Assembly: GCA_016125225.1 (NCBI GenBank)
Contig: WGME01000003.1
Location: 992,001-1,056,000 of the forward strand
Direction: 5' to 3'
Length of the DNA: 64,000 nucleotides
DNA from: a bacterium
Lineage (GTDB): Bacteria > Planctomycetota > Planctomycetia > Planctomycetales > Planctomycetaceae
In this document: in pieces, positions 49,456 to 59,058 of the stretch
How positions within the stretch are numbered: position 1 is the first letter of the stretch
How the letters are laid out: each line of letters starts with the position of its first letter
The notes under the pieces: model-generated
Databases searched by the model: none
Seen by the model: the letters and a program-made list of their open reading frames with translations, nothing else
What the model was told of the DNA's origin: nothing
Made by a program: the position numbers and the translations under genes

Positions 49456-51171
49456 CTAGCTGGCCGACTCCGTCGGGGTGCTGACAGCCGTCTCGAGTTC
49501 CTTCAGCAACTGATCGAGGCGGAACGGCTTGTAAAGGACCGATTTCAACCCCATTTGCCGCGCTTTCACAATCGAATGCGAAGGATCATAACCAAATCCC
49601 GTCATCAGAATGACTGGCAGATGGGCATTCACCTCGCGGATTTTCACGAAGCAATCATAGCCGGTCATATCGGGCAGACGAATGTCAGCGATAACGGCAT
49701 CGTAGTGAAACGTCCGTACCATCAATAAGGCTTCTTCGCCATGGTGGGCGGTTTCCACTTCGCAGCCGAATCGGCCCAACAATTCGTGGGCAGCAATGCG
49801 AACGGACTCGTCGTTATCAACCACCAAGACTCGCTTTTGCCGCAGCTTTGGACGCTGCGGTCTCAACGTGACGGGCGGGTTTGCGACATTCGGTGCCATG
49901 GATTCGCCGACGCGATGCACCAGTTGTCGCACGCTGCGCGTGTGCTTGAGGATTTTCTGCAGCCGTTCACAGACTGTCGGATCGTGACCGATGTAGCGTT
50001 CAAGAATCCAGGCGGTGTTATTCAGGATTTCGTCGACGGGCTGAGCCATTTCCCGCAGAATCAAGTCGGCACTTTCGGTGGCCGTCGACATTTTCTCTGC
50101 GACCAGTAGTTCCAGGGTGTTCAGCGCAATCGCGACTTCACGGCAAAAGAGTTCCAGGAACTGTTGATCGTTGTGGCTGAAGGCCCGCGTTTGTTTAGCC
50201 TCGACATTGAATGTGCCAAGGATTTCGTCGTGAATGAACAAAGGGACTGTTAATGAACTGCGAGCGTTGGCAGCGCCGGGCAGGTAAATGGGATCGCGGG
50301 CCGTATCTTCACAGATGTAACTTTCGCCGGTGGCTGCAACGAAACCGGTCACTCCATTGCCTTGACGCTCTGCAAACAACCGCCGACGTGAGGCCTCTTC
50401 AGTCATGCCGAGGTGCAGCAGCAATTCCAGTTCGTTGGTCCGTCGGTCTAAGAGACGAATCTCGACGGTCTCAAATTCGAGCACGTCTTTGGTGAACTGA
50501 ATGATCTTTTCTTTCAACAGCTCGATGCGATCTTTGACATTCAGCTCGACCAGATCTTCCGCGGTGAGTTCCCCGAGTTCGAGACCGGCCTGATAGATCG
50601 CGGCGAGTTTCTGGCGAGCCAGCATGTCGGCTGACACATCCCGCACGGTGACGACGGCGAGGTCTGCAAAAAAGTTTTCCCCAGAGAGGACGGGAGCCCC
50701 CACGATTTCAAAATAGGTTTTCTCCCCGGTGCTGAAGGTGGTCGCACAGCCGAGTTCGCCGTCCGCCTCGAAAGGAGAAAACGCGGGCCCCACTACATCG
50801 GGCGAGCCAAAGGCATCCAGGAAATAGGAACCGAGTTCGGGGCTGTTCCCCAGCAAAGCCGGTAAGCGCGCGTTGTACCAGCGCACTTTCAATTCGCGAT
50901 CGATGACGGCGACCCCTTGCGGCAGGTGACGCAAGATTCCTTCGAATTGCAATAGTTGAGGCAGCGACTGTGTCTGCGTGCCGCAGAGAACAACGCAACG
51001 AAAATCATCGGGTGTTGATTCCGGCCAGCGAGGCGGGGCTGGCAACCGCACCACTTCAAACTTTGGTTCCAAGCTGGTCTGCAACTCACTGGGCAGAGCA
51101 TTGGGCTCGTCGGAACCAAGGAGTAGAATGCGGGGAAGATTCGACACCGATGTCACATCCTGATGAATCAT
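49456..51171 (-). CDS. PAS-GAF-receiver signalling protein
   Basis: Start set at ATG 51171 ([23 protein letters not shown]); the frame runs on to 51375, but that part is Arg/Lys/Cys-rich and upstream of the promoter. The 571-residue protein has a short N-terminal alpha/beta segment, a PAS domain (about 80-195: [22 protein letters not shown]), a GAF domain (about 213-355: [37 protein letters not shown]), a helical linker resembling a worn histidine-kinase dimerisation helix without ATPase, and a C-terminal receiver (about 450-571: [30 protein letters not shown]) with its phospho-acceptor Asp and Lys. It has no DNA-binding domain, so it probably acts by protein contact. It lies upstream of the RND permease gene. 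Confidence 0.86.
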   Translation of the reverse strand: MIHQDVTSVSNLPRILLLGSDEPNALPSELQTSLEPKFEVVRLPAPPRWPESTPDDFRCVVLCGTQTQSLPQLLQFEGILRHLPQGVAVIDRELKVRWYNARLPALLGNSPELGSYFLDAFGSPDVVGPAFSPFEADGELGCATTFSTGEKTYFEIVGAPVLSGENFFADLAVVTVRDVSADMLARQKLAAIYQAGLELGELTAEDLVELNVKDRIELLKEKIIQFTKDVLEFETVEIRLLDRRTNELELLLHLGMTEEASRRRLFAERQGNGVTGFVAATGESYICEDTARDPIYLPGAANARSSLTVPLFIHDEILGTFNVEAKQTRAFSHNDQQFLELFCREVAIALNTLELLVAEKMSTATESADLILREMAQPVDEILNNTAWILERYIGHDPTVCERLQKILKHTRSVRQLVHRVGESMAPNVANPPVTLRPQRPKLRQKRVLVVDNDESVRIAAHELLGRFGCEVETAHHGEEALLMVRTFHYDAVIADIRLPDMTGYDCFVKIREVNAHLPVILMTGFGYDPSHSIVKARQMGLKSVLYKPFRLDQLLKELETAVSTPTESAS

Positions 51172-52867
51172 GCTGCCACACTCGGAATTATATGTCGTTA
51201 CGACTTCGACAGGCAAATGGGCCTTGGACAAACTCCGCGAAAACTCCAAACCAGCGGGTTGCGTTCGTGAACAACCCGTGTCTTTTGACTTTGGCAGCAG
51301 GCGTTTTTGCCATGCGTTCAGCGGTCGACGCCGCTGGCAACGGTTGCCTTGGCTAACGATCGTGCTGGTCTTCACCTTGTCTGAAGTAGCAAAGCCTTCT
51401 TCGGTGATTGCCTACGATATCATTCATCGCCCCATTCGCGTTGTCACACTGGTGACGGGGGAGCAATTTGCGGCCGAGTGGTCTTCCGGTGATTCGCAAG
51501 AACTCCTTTTTGGGTATCCAGGGCGAAGCAGCATTCCAATCCGTCGTGAGTTCGTGCGGTCGATTGCGAACCCAGCGGGTGTGGTGGATGTGCGCGAAGG
51601 CCACAATTTCGAGGTGTCACCGGCTCATCCGTGGTTAGAAAATCTCGCTCGTCCTTTCTCGTCCGGCGTGCTGGAAATCTGGCCCGAACGGGAGAGTGCA
51701 GGGCCGCGTTCGATGTCCTTGACACTCTCACTGATTAGTGCGGATCGCACGCCGCATGAGTGGGAAGTGATTGCTGCAGATGAAACCATCACGTCAGCGT
51801 CAGCCCCTCTGGAAACGACTTTTCGACAGCCGCTCGGCACTGCAGATTGGGGAAAAGAGCCTCTGCAATTCGTTTGGGACCAGCAGGACTGGTCGCTGTT
51901 GTTGGGGGACTCGCTGTTGGCTCGTGGCCATCGTCCCCACGTAGAGGTAACGGGAGTCTCTCTGAAGACCAGTCTCCCAACCACCATCAATTCGCTGATC
52001 CTGCGGGAAATGGGTCAGGAAACAGGGGCCGTACCACCGGCAGACAATGCGCAAGACATCCTGCAATTGACCGATGGCAGCCTTCTCTTTGGCAGTTTTG
52101 ACGAGTATCAATCAGCGGGCATTCGCTGGCAGAGTACCGAGGGAACTCGCATCACGGTGCCCTGGTCGGAATTTGTGGCGATCCACTTCCGAAGGCGAGG
52201 TTTGAGTCATGGAGCCCAGGTGGTCGGTCGAACGACCATGGGCAGAATCAGCGAAATCCAACGTCCCACACGGACGATTCCCATTCCCTTGCCGGCTCAA
52301 TACTTTCTGGCCGCCGAACATACGGAGAATGACTGGCAGCATCCCCTGTTTCGATCAGATCTCTCGTTCCATGATGGATTCTCCCGCATCCGACCACGCT
52401 GGAGTGGTTCGCTCACCTGGCTCTGTCCCGAACCGGTTCACCTGGGGGATGAGCATGAAACCCACTGGCCGCAGCCGGAACCTTTGAAGCACCCCTTGTT
52501 CGGCGAATGGGAACTGACGCAACTTCCCCAGGGAAATGGTTGGATCGCGGCGGATTTCAGCGAACTGGAACCGAGCGGCGACGGCACGCCCCCCGATCAA
52601 CCGTTTCTCCTGGAACTCCAACGCGGGGAACTGGTGACATCGTTGTGGGTGAATGGGCAGTGGGTGGCTGATTGGAACCGGCTGCTGTCGTGGAAGCCCC
52701 CTGTCGATACGCCTGAACGTCTGCGAATCCCTGTTCCCGACAGTTATCTGAAGATCGGCGTCAATCGTTGGGAGATTCGACAGATGCCGTTGCAGACCAC
52801 GGCACAACGCGATGACTGCCTGATGCAACGTCTGAGTTGGGAAGTCGTCGTACCCGACCGGCAATAA
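51170..52867 (+). CDS. Unknown exported protein, beta-rich
   Basis: No family recognised. The longest frame begins at ATG 51170, which shares the palindrome CATG with the divergent ATG at 51171. This start is suspect because it lies inside the neighbour's promoter. TTG 51224 or GTG 51278 would give a basic N-terminus (RRFCHAFSGRRRW) before a hydrophobic signal-like run (LPWLTIVLVFTLSEV). The body (up to 565 residues) is rich in beta strands with two similar stretches, VVTLVTGEQFAAEWSSGD and ILQLTDGSLLFGSFDEYQ, each followed by a segment about protein or glycan-like turns. The last 120 residues (GNGWIAADFSELEP, LLELQRGELVTSLWVNGQWV) resemble a galactose-binding-like sandwich. It is probably periplasmic. 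It precedes xerD by 106 bases on the same strand. Confidence 0.7.
   Translation: MLPHSELYVVTTSTGKWALDKLRENSKPAGCVREQPVSFDFGSRRFCHAFSGRRRWQRLPWLTIVLVFTLSEVAKPSSVIAYDIIHRPIRVVTLVTGEQFAAEWSSGDSQELLFGYPGRSSIPIRREFVRSIANPAGVVDVREGHNFEVSPAHPWLENLARPFSSGVLEIWPERESAGPRSMSLTLSLISADRTPHEWEVIAADETITSASAPLETTFRQPLGTADWGKEPLQFVWDQQDWSLLLGDSLLARGHRPHVEVTGVSLKTSLPTTINSLILREMGQETGAVPPADNAQDILQLTDGSLLFGSFDEYQSAGIRWQSTEGTRITVPWSEFVAIHFRRRGLSHGAQVVGRTTMGRISEIQRPTRTIPIPLPAQYFLAAEHTENDWQHPLFRSDLSFHDGFSRIRPRWSGSLTWLCPEPVHLGDEHETHWPQPEPLKHPLFGEWELTQLPQGNGWIAADFSELEPSGDGTPPDQPFLLELQRGELVTSLWVNGQWVADWNRLLSWKPPVDTPERLRIPVPDSYLKIGVNRWEIRQMPLQTTAQRDDCLMQRLSWEVVVPDRQ
51187..51216 (-). promoter_or_regulatory. Promoter of the PAS-GAF-receiver gene
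   Basis: Minus strand: -10 TATAAT (51187-51192, perfect), 18-base spacer, -35 TTGCCT (51211-51216). Transcription would begin near 51180, only about 9 bases before ATG 51171, so the mRNA would be almost leaderless. Confidence 0.5.
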
Positions 52868-52973
52868 TGGTTCTGCCAAATGGGTCGGCTAATCGAATTT
52901 GGCTCATGCTTGGGGAAAAACGAGCCGAAGGCAGAGTGATGTCCTCCGGGATGGCCCGGCCAGGGAGCATTGC

Positions 52974-53921
52974 ATGCCGCCCAGAAAACGACCATCGGCA
53001 ACCAGTTCGATCGGAGCCACACCCACGTGGCAACCGGGAGCATTTCTCGCGGGATTTTCTCGTTACCTGCAAGCGGAATGTGGCCTCGCGGAGAATACTG
53101 TCACCGCCTATGGTCGCGATCTGCAGCGCTTCAGCGAGTGGTACAATCTACACGGCCCCAGCACGTTCCGCGAACTGAAAATCGAGCTGTTCACCCGGTA
53201 TCTTGAACATCTGCATGCGGCGGGACTGGCGGCCTCATCGATGGCGCGGCACCTGGTTTCGATCAAGATGTACTTCCGCTATCTGATGCTGGAGGGCCTG
53301 GTTGCCGAGAGTGTTGTCGATTTGGTCAATTCCCCCAAACTCTGGCAACACCTCCCCAAAGTGCTCAGTCCGGATATGGTCGATCGCCTGCTGGCAGCCC
53401 CGTCCCGTAATGATCGTTGGCCGCTCCGTGATCGGGCCTTGCTGGCCTTGTTATACGCTACTGGTTGCCGGGCTTCGGAGGTTTGCCGTCTGACCGTGCG
53501 TGATGTCCAACTGGAAGCCGGTTATTGCCGATGCCTCGGGAAGGGGAACAAAGAACGCATTGTCTCGCTCAATCCGGTGGCGGTGGCTGCGGTTTCGGCC
53601 TACTTGGAGCACGAACGACCGCAACTGATTGGGCTATCCGACCCCGATCGCCTGTTGGTTTCCCGGCGAGGCACCCCTCTCTCGCGGATCACCGTCTGGA
53701 AGTTGATTAAGCGGTATGCGGCGCGGATTGGTGCCAGTGACGGAGTCAGCCCGCACACGCTGCGACACAGCTTCGCCACACACATGTTGGCGGGTGGGGC
53801 CGAGATTCGGGCGTTGCAGGAATTGCTGGGTCATGCCAGCGTCCAAACGACGCAAATCTATACCCACGTGGATCATAGCCGCATCAAAGCCGTTCACGAG
53901 CGGTGCCATCCCCGTGGTTGA
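52974..53921 (+). CDS. xerD: Tyrosine recombinase, XerD-type
   Basis: Start set at ATG 52974, which has GGGAG 6 bases upstream; an in-frame start at 52899 lacks support. The 315-residue protein is a tyrosine site-specific recombinase of normal XerC/XerD length. The N-terminal SAM-like core-binding domain is GFSRYLQAECGLAENTVTAYGRDL. The catalytic residues are complete: Arg in TGCRASEVCRL (about 165), Lys in GKGNKERIV, HxxR in PHTLRHSFATHML, His in LLGHASVQTTQ and Tyr in IYTHVD. By family it resolves chromosome dimers at dif with a XerC partner. No dif-like site or mobile-element signs are nearby, so it is probably the housekeeping enzyme. XerD rather than XerC is my best reading of the N-terminus. 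Confidence 0.9.
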   Translation: MPPRKRPSATSSIGATPTWQPGAFLAGFSRYLQAECGLAENTVTAYGRDLQRFSEWYNLHGPSTFRELKIELFTRYLEHLHAAGLAASSMARHLVSIKMYFRYLMLEGLVAESVVDLVNSPKLWQHLPKVLSPDMVDRLLAAPSRNDRWPLRDRALLALLYATGCRASEVCRLTVRDVQLEAGYCRCLGKGNKERIVSLNPVAVAAVSAYLEHERPQLIGLSDPDRLLVSRRGTPLSRITVWKLIKRYAARIGASDGVSPHTLRHSFATHMLAGGAEIRALQELLGHASVQTTQIYTHVDHSRIKAVHERCHPRG

Positions 53922-54170
53922 GCCGCACCCGTCTGGCAAATCTCAGCTCCCGAACTTCTGGCGGGCAGGGGAAGAGACGTATATCGAGGTTTCGGGTGGG
54001 TTCACCATTGTGAATTTGTTCGCTAATCATTCACAGACTTAGATTTGCGATCAGGAGCGAAGTTCGATCTTCGCCAAATCTTCATGATCGCTGCGTCGAT
54101 TTCTTAACAATTCGCCAGTACCATGCCTGCAGTTTGATGCCACTGAGAATCTGAACGCTCTGGGGAGTTT

Positions 54171-55181
54171 ATGGGCATGTTGTTTTCATCGAACGCTCGC
54201 GGTGCTGGTCGCTGGGCGCTGAGCGTCTGTGTCTTGGCCTTGGGTTTCACTGGGTGCGAAAAGGTCGATAGCAATTCCGCTCCGTCAGGTTCGACCACGG
54301 AAGCGGGAAGCTCGGAAACGATGGACGCAACCCCGTCCACGATCGTCATCGATGGTTCCAGCACCGTTTATCCCATCTCGCAAGCCATTGCTGAAGTCTT
54401 TCACGAACAGCATGAGCATGTCGAAATCACCGTGACCCAGTCGGGCACTGGTGGCGGTATGAAAAAGTTCGTGGTGAACGAACTCGATATCTGTGACGCC
54501 TCACGTCCGATCAAGCAGGAAGAAATCGACAAGTGTGCCGAGCACGGCATCGAGTTTCTGGAACTCGAAGTGGCGATCGACGGCCTGTCGGTCGTGGTTA
54601 ATCCGCAGAATGACTGGGTCGAATGCATCACGATCGCAGAACTGAAGAAGATCTGGGCACCTGACTCCAAGGTCACGAAGTGGAGCGAAGTGAATCCTGC
54701 CTGGCCGGATGAACCCATCGCGTTGTACGGAGCCGATACCGATTCAGGCACCTTCGAATACTTCACCGAAGTGGTGAACGGCAAGGCCAAGGCCAGCCGT
54801 ACCGAGTACACCTACAATTCGGACGACAACCTGCTGGTGCAGGGCGTCGCTGACGGAAAGTACTCGCTGGGGTACTTCGGCTACGGTTATTACGCCGAAA
54901 ACAAGGACAAGCTCAAAGCCTTGTCGATCAAGAAAGATGATAGCAGTGAGTGTGTGGCTCCGACACCGGAAACCATCGAAATGGGCACCTATGCTCCCAT
55001 GGCTCGTCCGTTGTTCATCTACATCAACAAAGCGGCTCTCAAGCGATCGGAAGTGGCCGATTTCGCCAAGTTCTATCTAACCGAAGAAGGCCAGAAGCTG
55101 GTGACCGACCAGGCCTTTGTTCGTTTGCCTGCCGACAAACTTGCCGCCATGCAGGAACGTTTGGCCGAGGCTCTGAAGTAA
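54171..55181 (+). CDS. pstS: Phosphate ABC transporter substrate-binding lipoprotein PstS
   Basis: A 336-residue phosphate-binding protein. The signal ends in a lipobox (LGFTGC, Cys about 26), so it is a lipoprotein. The mature domain begins IVIDGSSTVYPISQAIAEVF and contains VTVTQSGTGGG-like EITVTQSGTGGGMKKF, CDASRPIKQEE and ALYGADTDSGTFEYF, the phosphate-contacting loops of PstS. GGGGAG (54162-54167) is only 3 bases before ATG 54171 but 9 before the second ATG at 54177, which may be the real start (two residues shorter). It is the first gene of the pst-phoU-phoB block and is followed by a strong hairpin before pstC. A palindrome, TTCACCATTGTGAA, lies at 54001-54014 upstream. Confidence 0.94.
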   Translation: MGMLFSSNARGAGRWALSVCVLALGFTGCEKVDSNSAPSGSTTEAGSSETMDATPSTIVIDGSSTVYPISQAIAEVFHEQHEHVEITVTQSGTGGGMKKFVVNELDICDASRPIKQEEIDKCAEHGIEFLELEVAIDGLSVVVNPQNDWVECITIAELKKIWAPDSKVTKWSEVNPAWPDEPIALYGADTDSGTFEYFTEVVNGKAKASRTEYTYNSDDNLLVQGVADGKYSLGYFGYGYYAENKDKLKALSIKKDDSSECVAPTPETIEMGTYAPMARPLFIYINKAALKRSEVADFAKFYLTEEGQKLVTDQAFVRLPADKLAAMQERLAEALK

Positions 55182-55197
55182 TCAACATGGAAGTACG

Positions 55198-55236
55198 GTT
55201 CGCTGGCGGATGAGCAGTAACATTCGTCAGCGAAAC
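55198..55236 (+). promoter_or_regulatory. Intercistronic hairpin between pstS and pstC
   Basis: Arms 55198-55210 (GTTCGCTGGCGGA) and 55223-55236 (TTCGTCAGCGAAAC) pair over 13 positions, including two G-U pairs and one bulge, with a 12-base loop. There is no T-run, so it is more likely an mRNA-stability or processing element protecting pstS than a full terminator. Confidence 0.55.
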
Positions 55237-55273
55237 GTCTGTTCCAGCAGTCACCGCCGGAAATTCTGTTCGG

Positions 55274-56272
55274 ATGATTCCGACCTCATCCCCGCCCGAT
55301 GCGATAGACGCGACCACTGTGAAGACAGGTGGCTCTTTGCGTCATACGGCTTCGTGGTTGCGTGTGAAAGAGGCCATCATCCGCTGGCTGCTCTTCGGCT
55401 GTGCATTGATTTCGGTAATCACGACGGCATCCATTATTTTTGTCCTGCTGTATGAAGCCGTGCTTCCCTTCCCGGGGCACAAGCCGTTCTTTGCGGAAGT
55501 CTCTCTCTGGGACTTTCTGACTGAGACTCGCTGGACACCACAATTTGCGGATAAGCACTTCGGTATTATGCCGTTGTTGTGTGATACCCTGTTGGTCACC
55601 GGGATATCCGGCATAGTGGGCTTACCCATCGGTCTGATGAGCGCGGTCTACCTCAGCGAATATGCATCACCACTGCGACGGAACATTCTCAAGCCGATTC
55701 TGGAATTGCTGGCAGGTATTCCGACTGTCGTTTATGGATACTTTGGGCTGAATGTGATCACGCCGTTTGTCTTGCGGCCCATTCTGCAGTCAGGTCTGGG
55801 GTTAGATGTCCAGATTTTTAATGCATTGAGTGGCGGCATCGTCGTCGGCCTGATGATTCTCCCTTTGGTGACGTCGCTGAGCGAAGATGTCCTTCGCGCG
55901 GTTCCTAAAAGCCTGCGCGAAGCGGGCTATGCCTTGGGTGCCACGAAGTTCGATGTCTCAGCGAAAATCGTTGTGCCCTCGGCCCTCTCCGGGATTCTTG
56001 CGTCGTTCCTCTTGGCCTTATCGCGAGCGATTGGTGAAACCATGGCCGTGACCATCGCTTGCGGTCAGCGACCAATTTTGACGTTGAACCCGCTGGTGCA
56101 GATCCAGACCATGACCAGCTACGTTGTCAACGTGATGAAGGGGGACACACCAGCCGGAACGATTGAATACAACAGTCTCTACGCGGTGGCCCTGGTTCTC
56201 TTTCTCATTACGTTATCAATGAACATCGTCTCGCAGTTCATTCTCCGCCGCTACCGTGAGGTGTACCATTAG
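55274..56272 (+). CDS. pstC: Phosphate ABC transporter permease PstC
   Basis: A 332-residue membrane permease with about six helices, one half of the phosphate channel. The first helix follows a polar N-terminus ([31 protein letters not shown]). The transporter-type loop [35 protein letters not shown] (spanning about 215-250) contains the EAA-like coupling helix that meets PstB. The tail has [16 protein letters not shown], usual in PstC. It is separated from pstS by 92 bases holding a hairpin and overlaps pstA by 17 bases, so pstC and pstA are translated together. Confidence 0.94.
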   Translation: MIPTSSPPDAIDATTVKTGGSLRHTASWLRVKEAIIRWLLFGCALISVITTASIIFVLLYEAVLPFPGHKPFFAEVSLWDFLTETRWTPQFADKHFGIMPLLCDTLLVTGISGIVGLPIGLMSAVYLSEYASPLRRNILKPILELLAGIPTVVYGYFGLNVITPFVLRPILQSGLGLDVQIFNALSGGIVVGLMILPLVTSLSEDVLRAVPKSLREAGYALGATKFDVSAKIVVPSALSGILASFLLALSRAIGETMAVTIACGQRPILTLNPLVQIQTMTSYVVNVMKGDTPAGTIEYNSLYAVALVLFLITLSMNIVSQFILRRYREVYH

Positions 56273-57260
56273 CACCTTGCACGATGAATACGCGCGGCAG
56301 CTCGAACGGCGGCACCGGGCCGGTACTTTCTTTGCCGGATTCTGCAGCATATCGACGTGGTCGAGTGTGCTGGTGCTCGCCGTCTTACTGGGAGCCGTTT
56401 CCTGGCAGGCCGGTGATACGATCTCGTGGAGGTTCCTCACCAGTTACGACTCTCGCAACGCCGAAAATGCCGGGGTACTGGCGGGCTTGCTCGGTAGCAT
56501 CTGGTTGATTGGTTTGACGGCGCTGTTCTGTGTGCCGATCGGTGTCGGGGCGGCGATCTATCTGGAAGAGTATGCCAAGCCCACCTGGTTCACCCGCATG
56601 ATCCAGTTGAATATCTCCAACCTCGCGGGTGTGCCATCCATCGTTTATGGAATCCTGGGGTTCACGGCCTTTGTGCGAATGTTCGGCATCGCCAAAGAGG
56701 CGTACCGTTTGAATTTAGGGTTTACCACGGTCAACTTCACCCTGCCGTTTGGCCGTTCGCTGCTCGCAGGGGCGTTGACGATGACACTGCTGAGTCTGCC
56801 GGTGGTCATCATCGCGGCCCAGGAAGCCCTGCGTGCGGTTCCCCCTTCGATTCGCCATGCGGCCTATGCCTTGGGGGCCACCCGGTGGCAAACGATTCGG
56901 CATCAGGTGTTGCCAGCGGCGTTGCCGGGAATTCTAACGGGAGTGATTCTCGCGATGTCCCGAGCCTTGGGTGAGACAGCCCCGCTGGCGGTGGTTGGCG
57001 CTGCGACATATATCACGTTCGCGCCGGGGAAGATCGATAGCCTCGCCGATCTCGCTGCTAATCCGGGGGGCCTCCTGCAGGCTCCGTTTGATGGCTTCAC
57101 GGTCTTGCCGATGCAGATTTATAACTGGGTGATGTTGCCCCGAGCGGGATTTCGCCAGGTGACGGCGGCTGGTATTGTGGTGTTGTTGCTGGTCCTGTTT
57201 CTGATGAACGGCATCGCGATTTTTATTCGTCAGCGTTTTCAACAAAAAATTCGCTGGTAA
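56256..57260 (+). CDS. pstA: Phosphate ABC transporter permease PstA
   Basis: A 334-residue permease from GTG 56256, overlapping pstC by 17 bases; a TTG at 56277 is another possible start. Six helices are expected. [37 protein letters not shown] (about residues 95-130) and [35 protein letters not shown] (about 195-230) are typical of PstA, the latter being the coupling loop to PstB. Late in the protein [15 protein letters not shown] and LPMQIYNWV also fit. It is followed by pstB after 13 bases. Confidence 0.94.
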   Translation: MRCTISTLHDEYARQLERRHRAGTFFAGFCSISTWSSVLVLAVLLGAVSWQAGDTISWRFLTSYDSRNAENAGVLAGLLGSIWLIGLTALFCVPIGVGAAIYLEEYAKPTWFTRMIQLNISNLAGVPSIVYGILGFTAFVRMFGIAKEAYRLNLGFTTVNFTLPFGRSLLAGALTMTLLSLPVVIIAAQEALRAVPPSIRHAAYALGATRWQTIRHQVLPAALPGILTGVILAMSRALGETAPLAVVGAATYITFAPGKIDSLADLAANPGGLLQAPFDGFTVLPMQIYNWVMLPRAGFRQVTAAGIVVLLLVLFLMNGIAIFIRQRFQQKIRW

Positions 57261-57273
57261 CACGGGCGTTCAC

Positions 57274-58113
57274 ATGACCAATTCAATGCAAGCCGCCACG
57301 GGGTCTCTGGTGCCACAAATCACAGTCAGTGCCGCGGGAAGTGCGCACAAAGAACCGGGACGCATCAAGTTTGAAACCCGAAATATGGGCTTCTTCTACG
57401 GTGTGCATCAGGCACTCACCGACATCAACCTAAAAATTCCCGAACGTTCGGTGACCGCATTTATCGGCCCTTCCGGGTGTGGCAAAAGCACTTATCTGCG
57501 GTCTCTCAATCGCATGAACGATATCATCGAAGGCACACGCGTCATCGGCGATGTTCTCCTCGATGGTGAGAATATCTACGACTCTGATGTCGATGTGGTG
57601 GCACTCCGCAAGCGGGTCGGCATGGTCTTTCAGAAGTCGACACCGTTTCCGAAATCGATCTACGATAACATTGCCTTCGGCCCACGCATCGCCGGACGAA
57701 CGAACAAAGAGGAATTGGATTCACTGGTGGAGCGTTGCCTGAAGCAGGCGGCATTGTGGAACGAAGTCAAAGATCGGTTACGCGATTCGGCGATGGCACT
57801 TTCTGGTGGCCAACAGCAACGGCTCTGTATTGCCCGCGCGCTGGCGACCAACCCAGAAGTGCTGCTGATGGACGAACCGGCCTCCGCTCTCGATCCGGCC
57901 TCCACCGCACGCATTGAAGATCTGGTCTTTGAACTCAAGCAGAATTACACCATTGTCATTGTGACGCACAACATGCAGCAGGCAGCGCGGGTCAGTGAAA
58001 TCACCGCGTTCTTTTGTCTGGGACAACTGGTCGAAGTGGGTCGCACCAAGCAGATGTTTACCAACCCCACCCAAAAACAAACCGAGGACTATATCACCGG
58101 CCGATTCGGCTGA
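57274..58113 (+). CDS. pstB: Phosphate ABC transporter ATPase PstB
   Basis: A 279-residue ATPase that powers phosphate import. Walker A is GPSGCGKST (about 65-73), the Q loop lies in [24 protein letters not shown], the signature is [15 protein letters not shown], Walker B with the catalytic Glu is [13 protein letters not shown], and the H loop is [14 protein letters not shown]. The end [16 protein letters not shown] is the usual PstB C-terminus. A 30-residue polar N-terminal extension precedes the domain. It lies 13 bases after pstA and 46 before phoU. Confidence 0.96.
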   Translation: MTNSMQAATGSLVPQITVSAAGSAHKEPGRIKFETRNMGFFYGVHQALTDINLKIPERSVTAFIGPSGCGKSTYLRSLNRMNDIIEGTRVIGDVLLDGENIYDSDVDVVALRKRVGMVFQKSTPFPKSIYDNIAFGPRIAGRTNKEELDSLVERCLKQAALWNEVKDRLRDSAMALSGGQQQRLCIARALATNPEVLLMDEPASALDPASTARIEDLVFELKQNYTIVIVTHNMQQAARVSEITAFFCLGQLVEVGRTKQMFTNPTQKQTEDYITGRFG

Positions 58114-58159
58114 GCCGCTTCGGTCTTTAAGGCTCCGGTCTCCAGGAAGGTAGCTGATT

Positions 58160-58849
58160 ATGTCGATTCACCTTGTACGCGATCTTGATTCCCTGCATCG
58201 TCTGGTGCTGACGATGTGCGCGCGGGTGGAAGACATGATTCATGCCGCCGTGAGTACGTTGCATCGCCCCGACTACGATCGTGCCCGCGATATCGTGGCG
58301 CAGGATGATGAAATCGACCAGCTTGATGTGGAAATCGAAGAAGAGTGCCTGAAGCTGTTGGCCCTGCATCAACCGGTCGCCATTGATCTCCGCCGGATTA
58401 CCACGGTGATGAAAATCAGTGCCGAACTGGAACGCGTGGCTGATCTGGGTGTCAGCATCGCCCAGCGGGCACTCGGCATCATTTCCTCGCCAGAATTGTC
58501 GATCCCCGTGACATTGCAGGAGATGTCTCGGCGGGCGCTCGACATGCTGCATCAAAGCATCGATGCCTATGTGCATCTCGATGTGCGTCAGGCGCGTGTG
58601 GTCTGCCAGCAGGATGAAGGTGTCGATGCCTTGAATCGCGAAATCATTCAGGAACTGACGGTCCTGATGAAAAACCGGCCGGATCTGGTTGACCCTGCGA
58701 TCCATTTATTCTCAGCAGCACGTCAGGTCGAACGCATCGCTGATCATGCGACCAATATCGCGGAAGATGTGGTTTACCTCGTGCAAGGAGAAATTATCCG
58801 CCATCGCAACCGAATTCATGATGAATTAACACCAGCGGCTTCAGAATAG
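58160..58849 (+). CDS. phoU: Phosphate signalling protein PhoU
   Basis: A 229-residue all-helical protein of two three-helix repeats. Metal-binding ExxxD motifs are at about residues 91-101 (SAELERVADLG) and 192-202 (RQVERIADHAT). The start LVRDLDSLHRLVLTMCARVEDMIHAAV is typical. PhoU couples the Pst transporter to the phosphate-sensing kinase and limits phosphate uptake when phosphate is plentiful. Its position directly after pstB matches most bacteria. Confidence 0.94.
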   Translation: MSIHLVRDLDSLHRLVLTMCARVEDMIHAAVSTLHRPDYDRARDIVAQDDEIDQLDVEIEEECLKLLALHQPVAIDLRRITTVMKISAELERVADLGVSIAQRALGIISSPELSIPVTLQEMSRRALDMLHQSIDAYVHLDVRQARVVCQQDEGVDALNREIIQELTVLMKNRPDLVDPAIHLFSAARQVERIADHATNIAEDVVYLVQGEIIRHRNRIHDELTPAASE

Positions 58850-59058
58850 TCGAGACCTCGTTATCATTTCAGAGCATCAAAAGTTCCGGGTGACGAAGGG
58901 CTGTGATGAGCCCAATGGTGTCAGGAACGGCGGCTGACAGAGCAGAGCCACTGCTCCGTTGGCGGGCTAAGAGCCACGGAATGAAGTCTCAAGATCGATG
59001 CCCTCGGTCACAGAAGCGGTTTTTGTGATTCCGGGCAGGACCTTACTGCTGGACTGTC

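Noticed and set aside
52974-53921. Tyrosine recombinase considered as an integrase of a mobile element
   Set aside because: Length and motifs fit housekeeping XerD. There are no att-like repeats, adjacent tRNA or phage genes, and its surroundings are ordinary chromosome.
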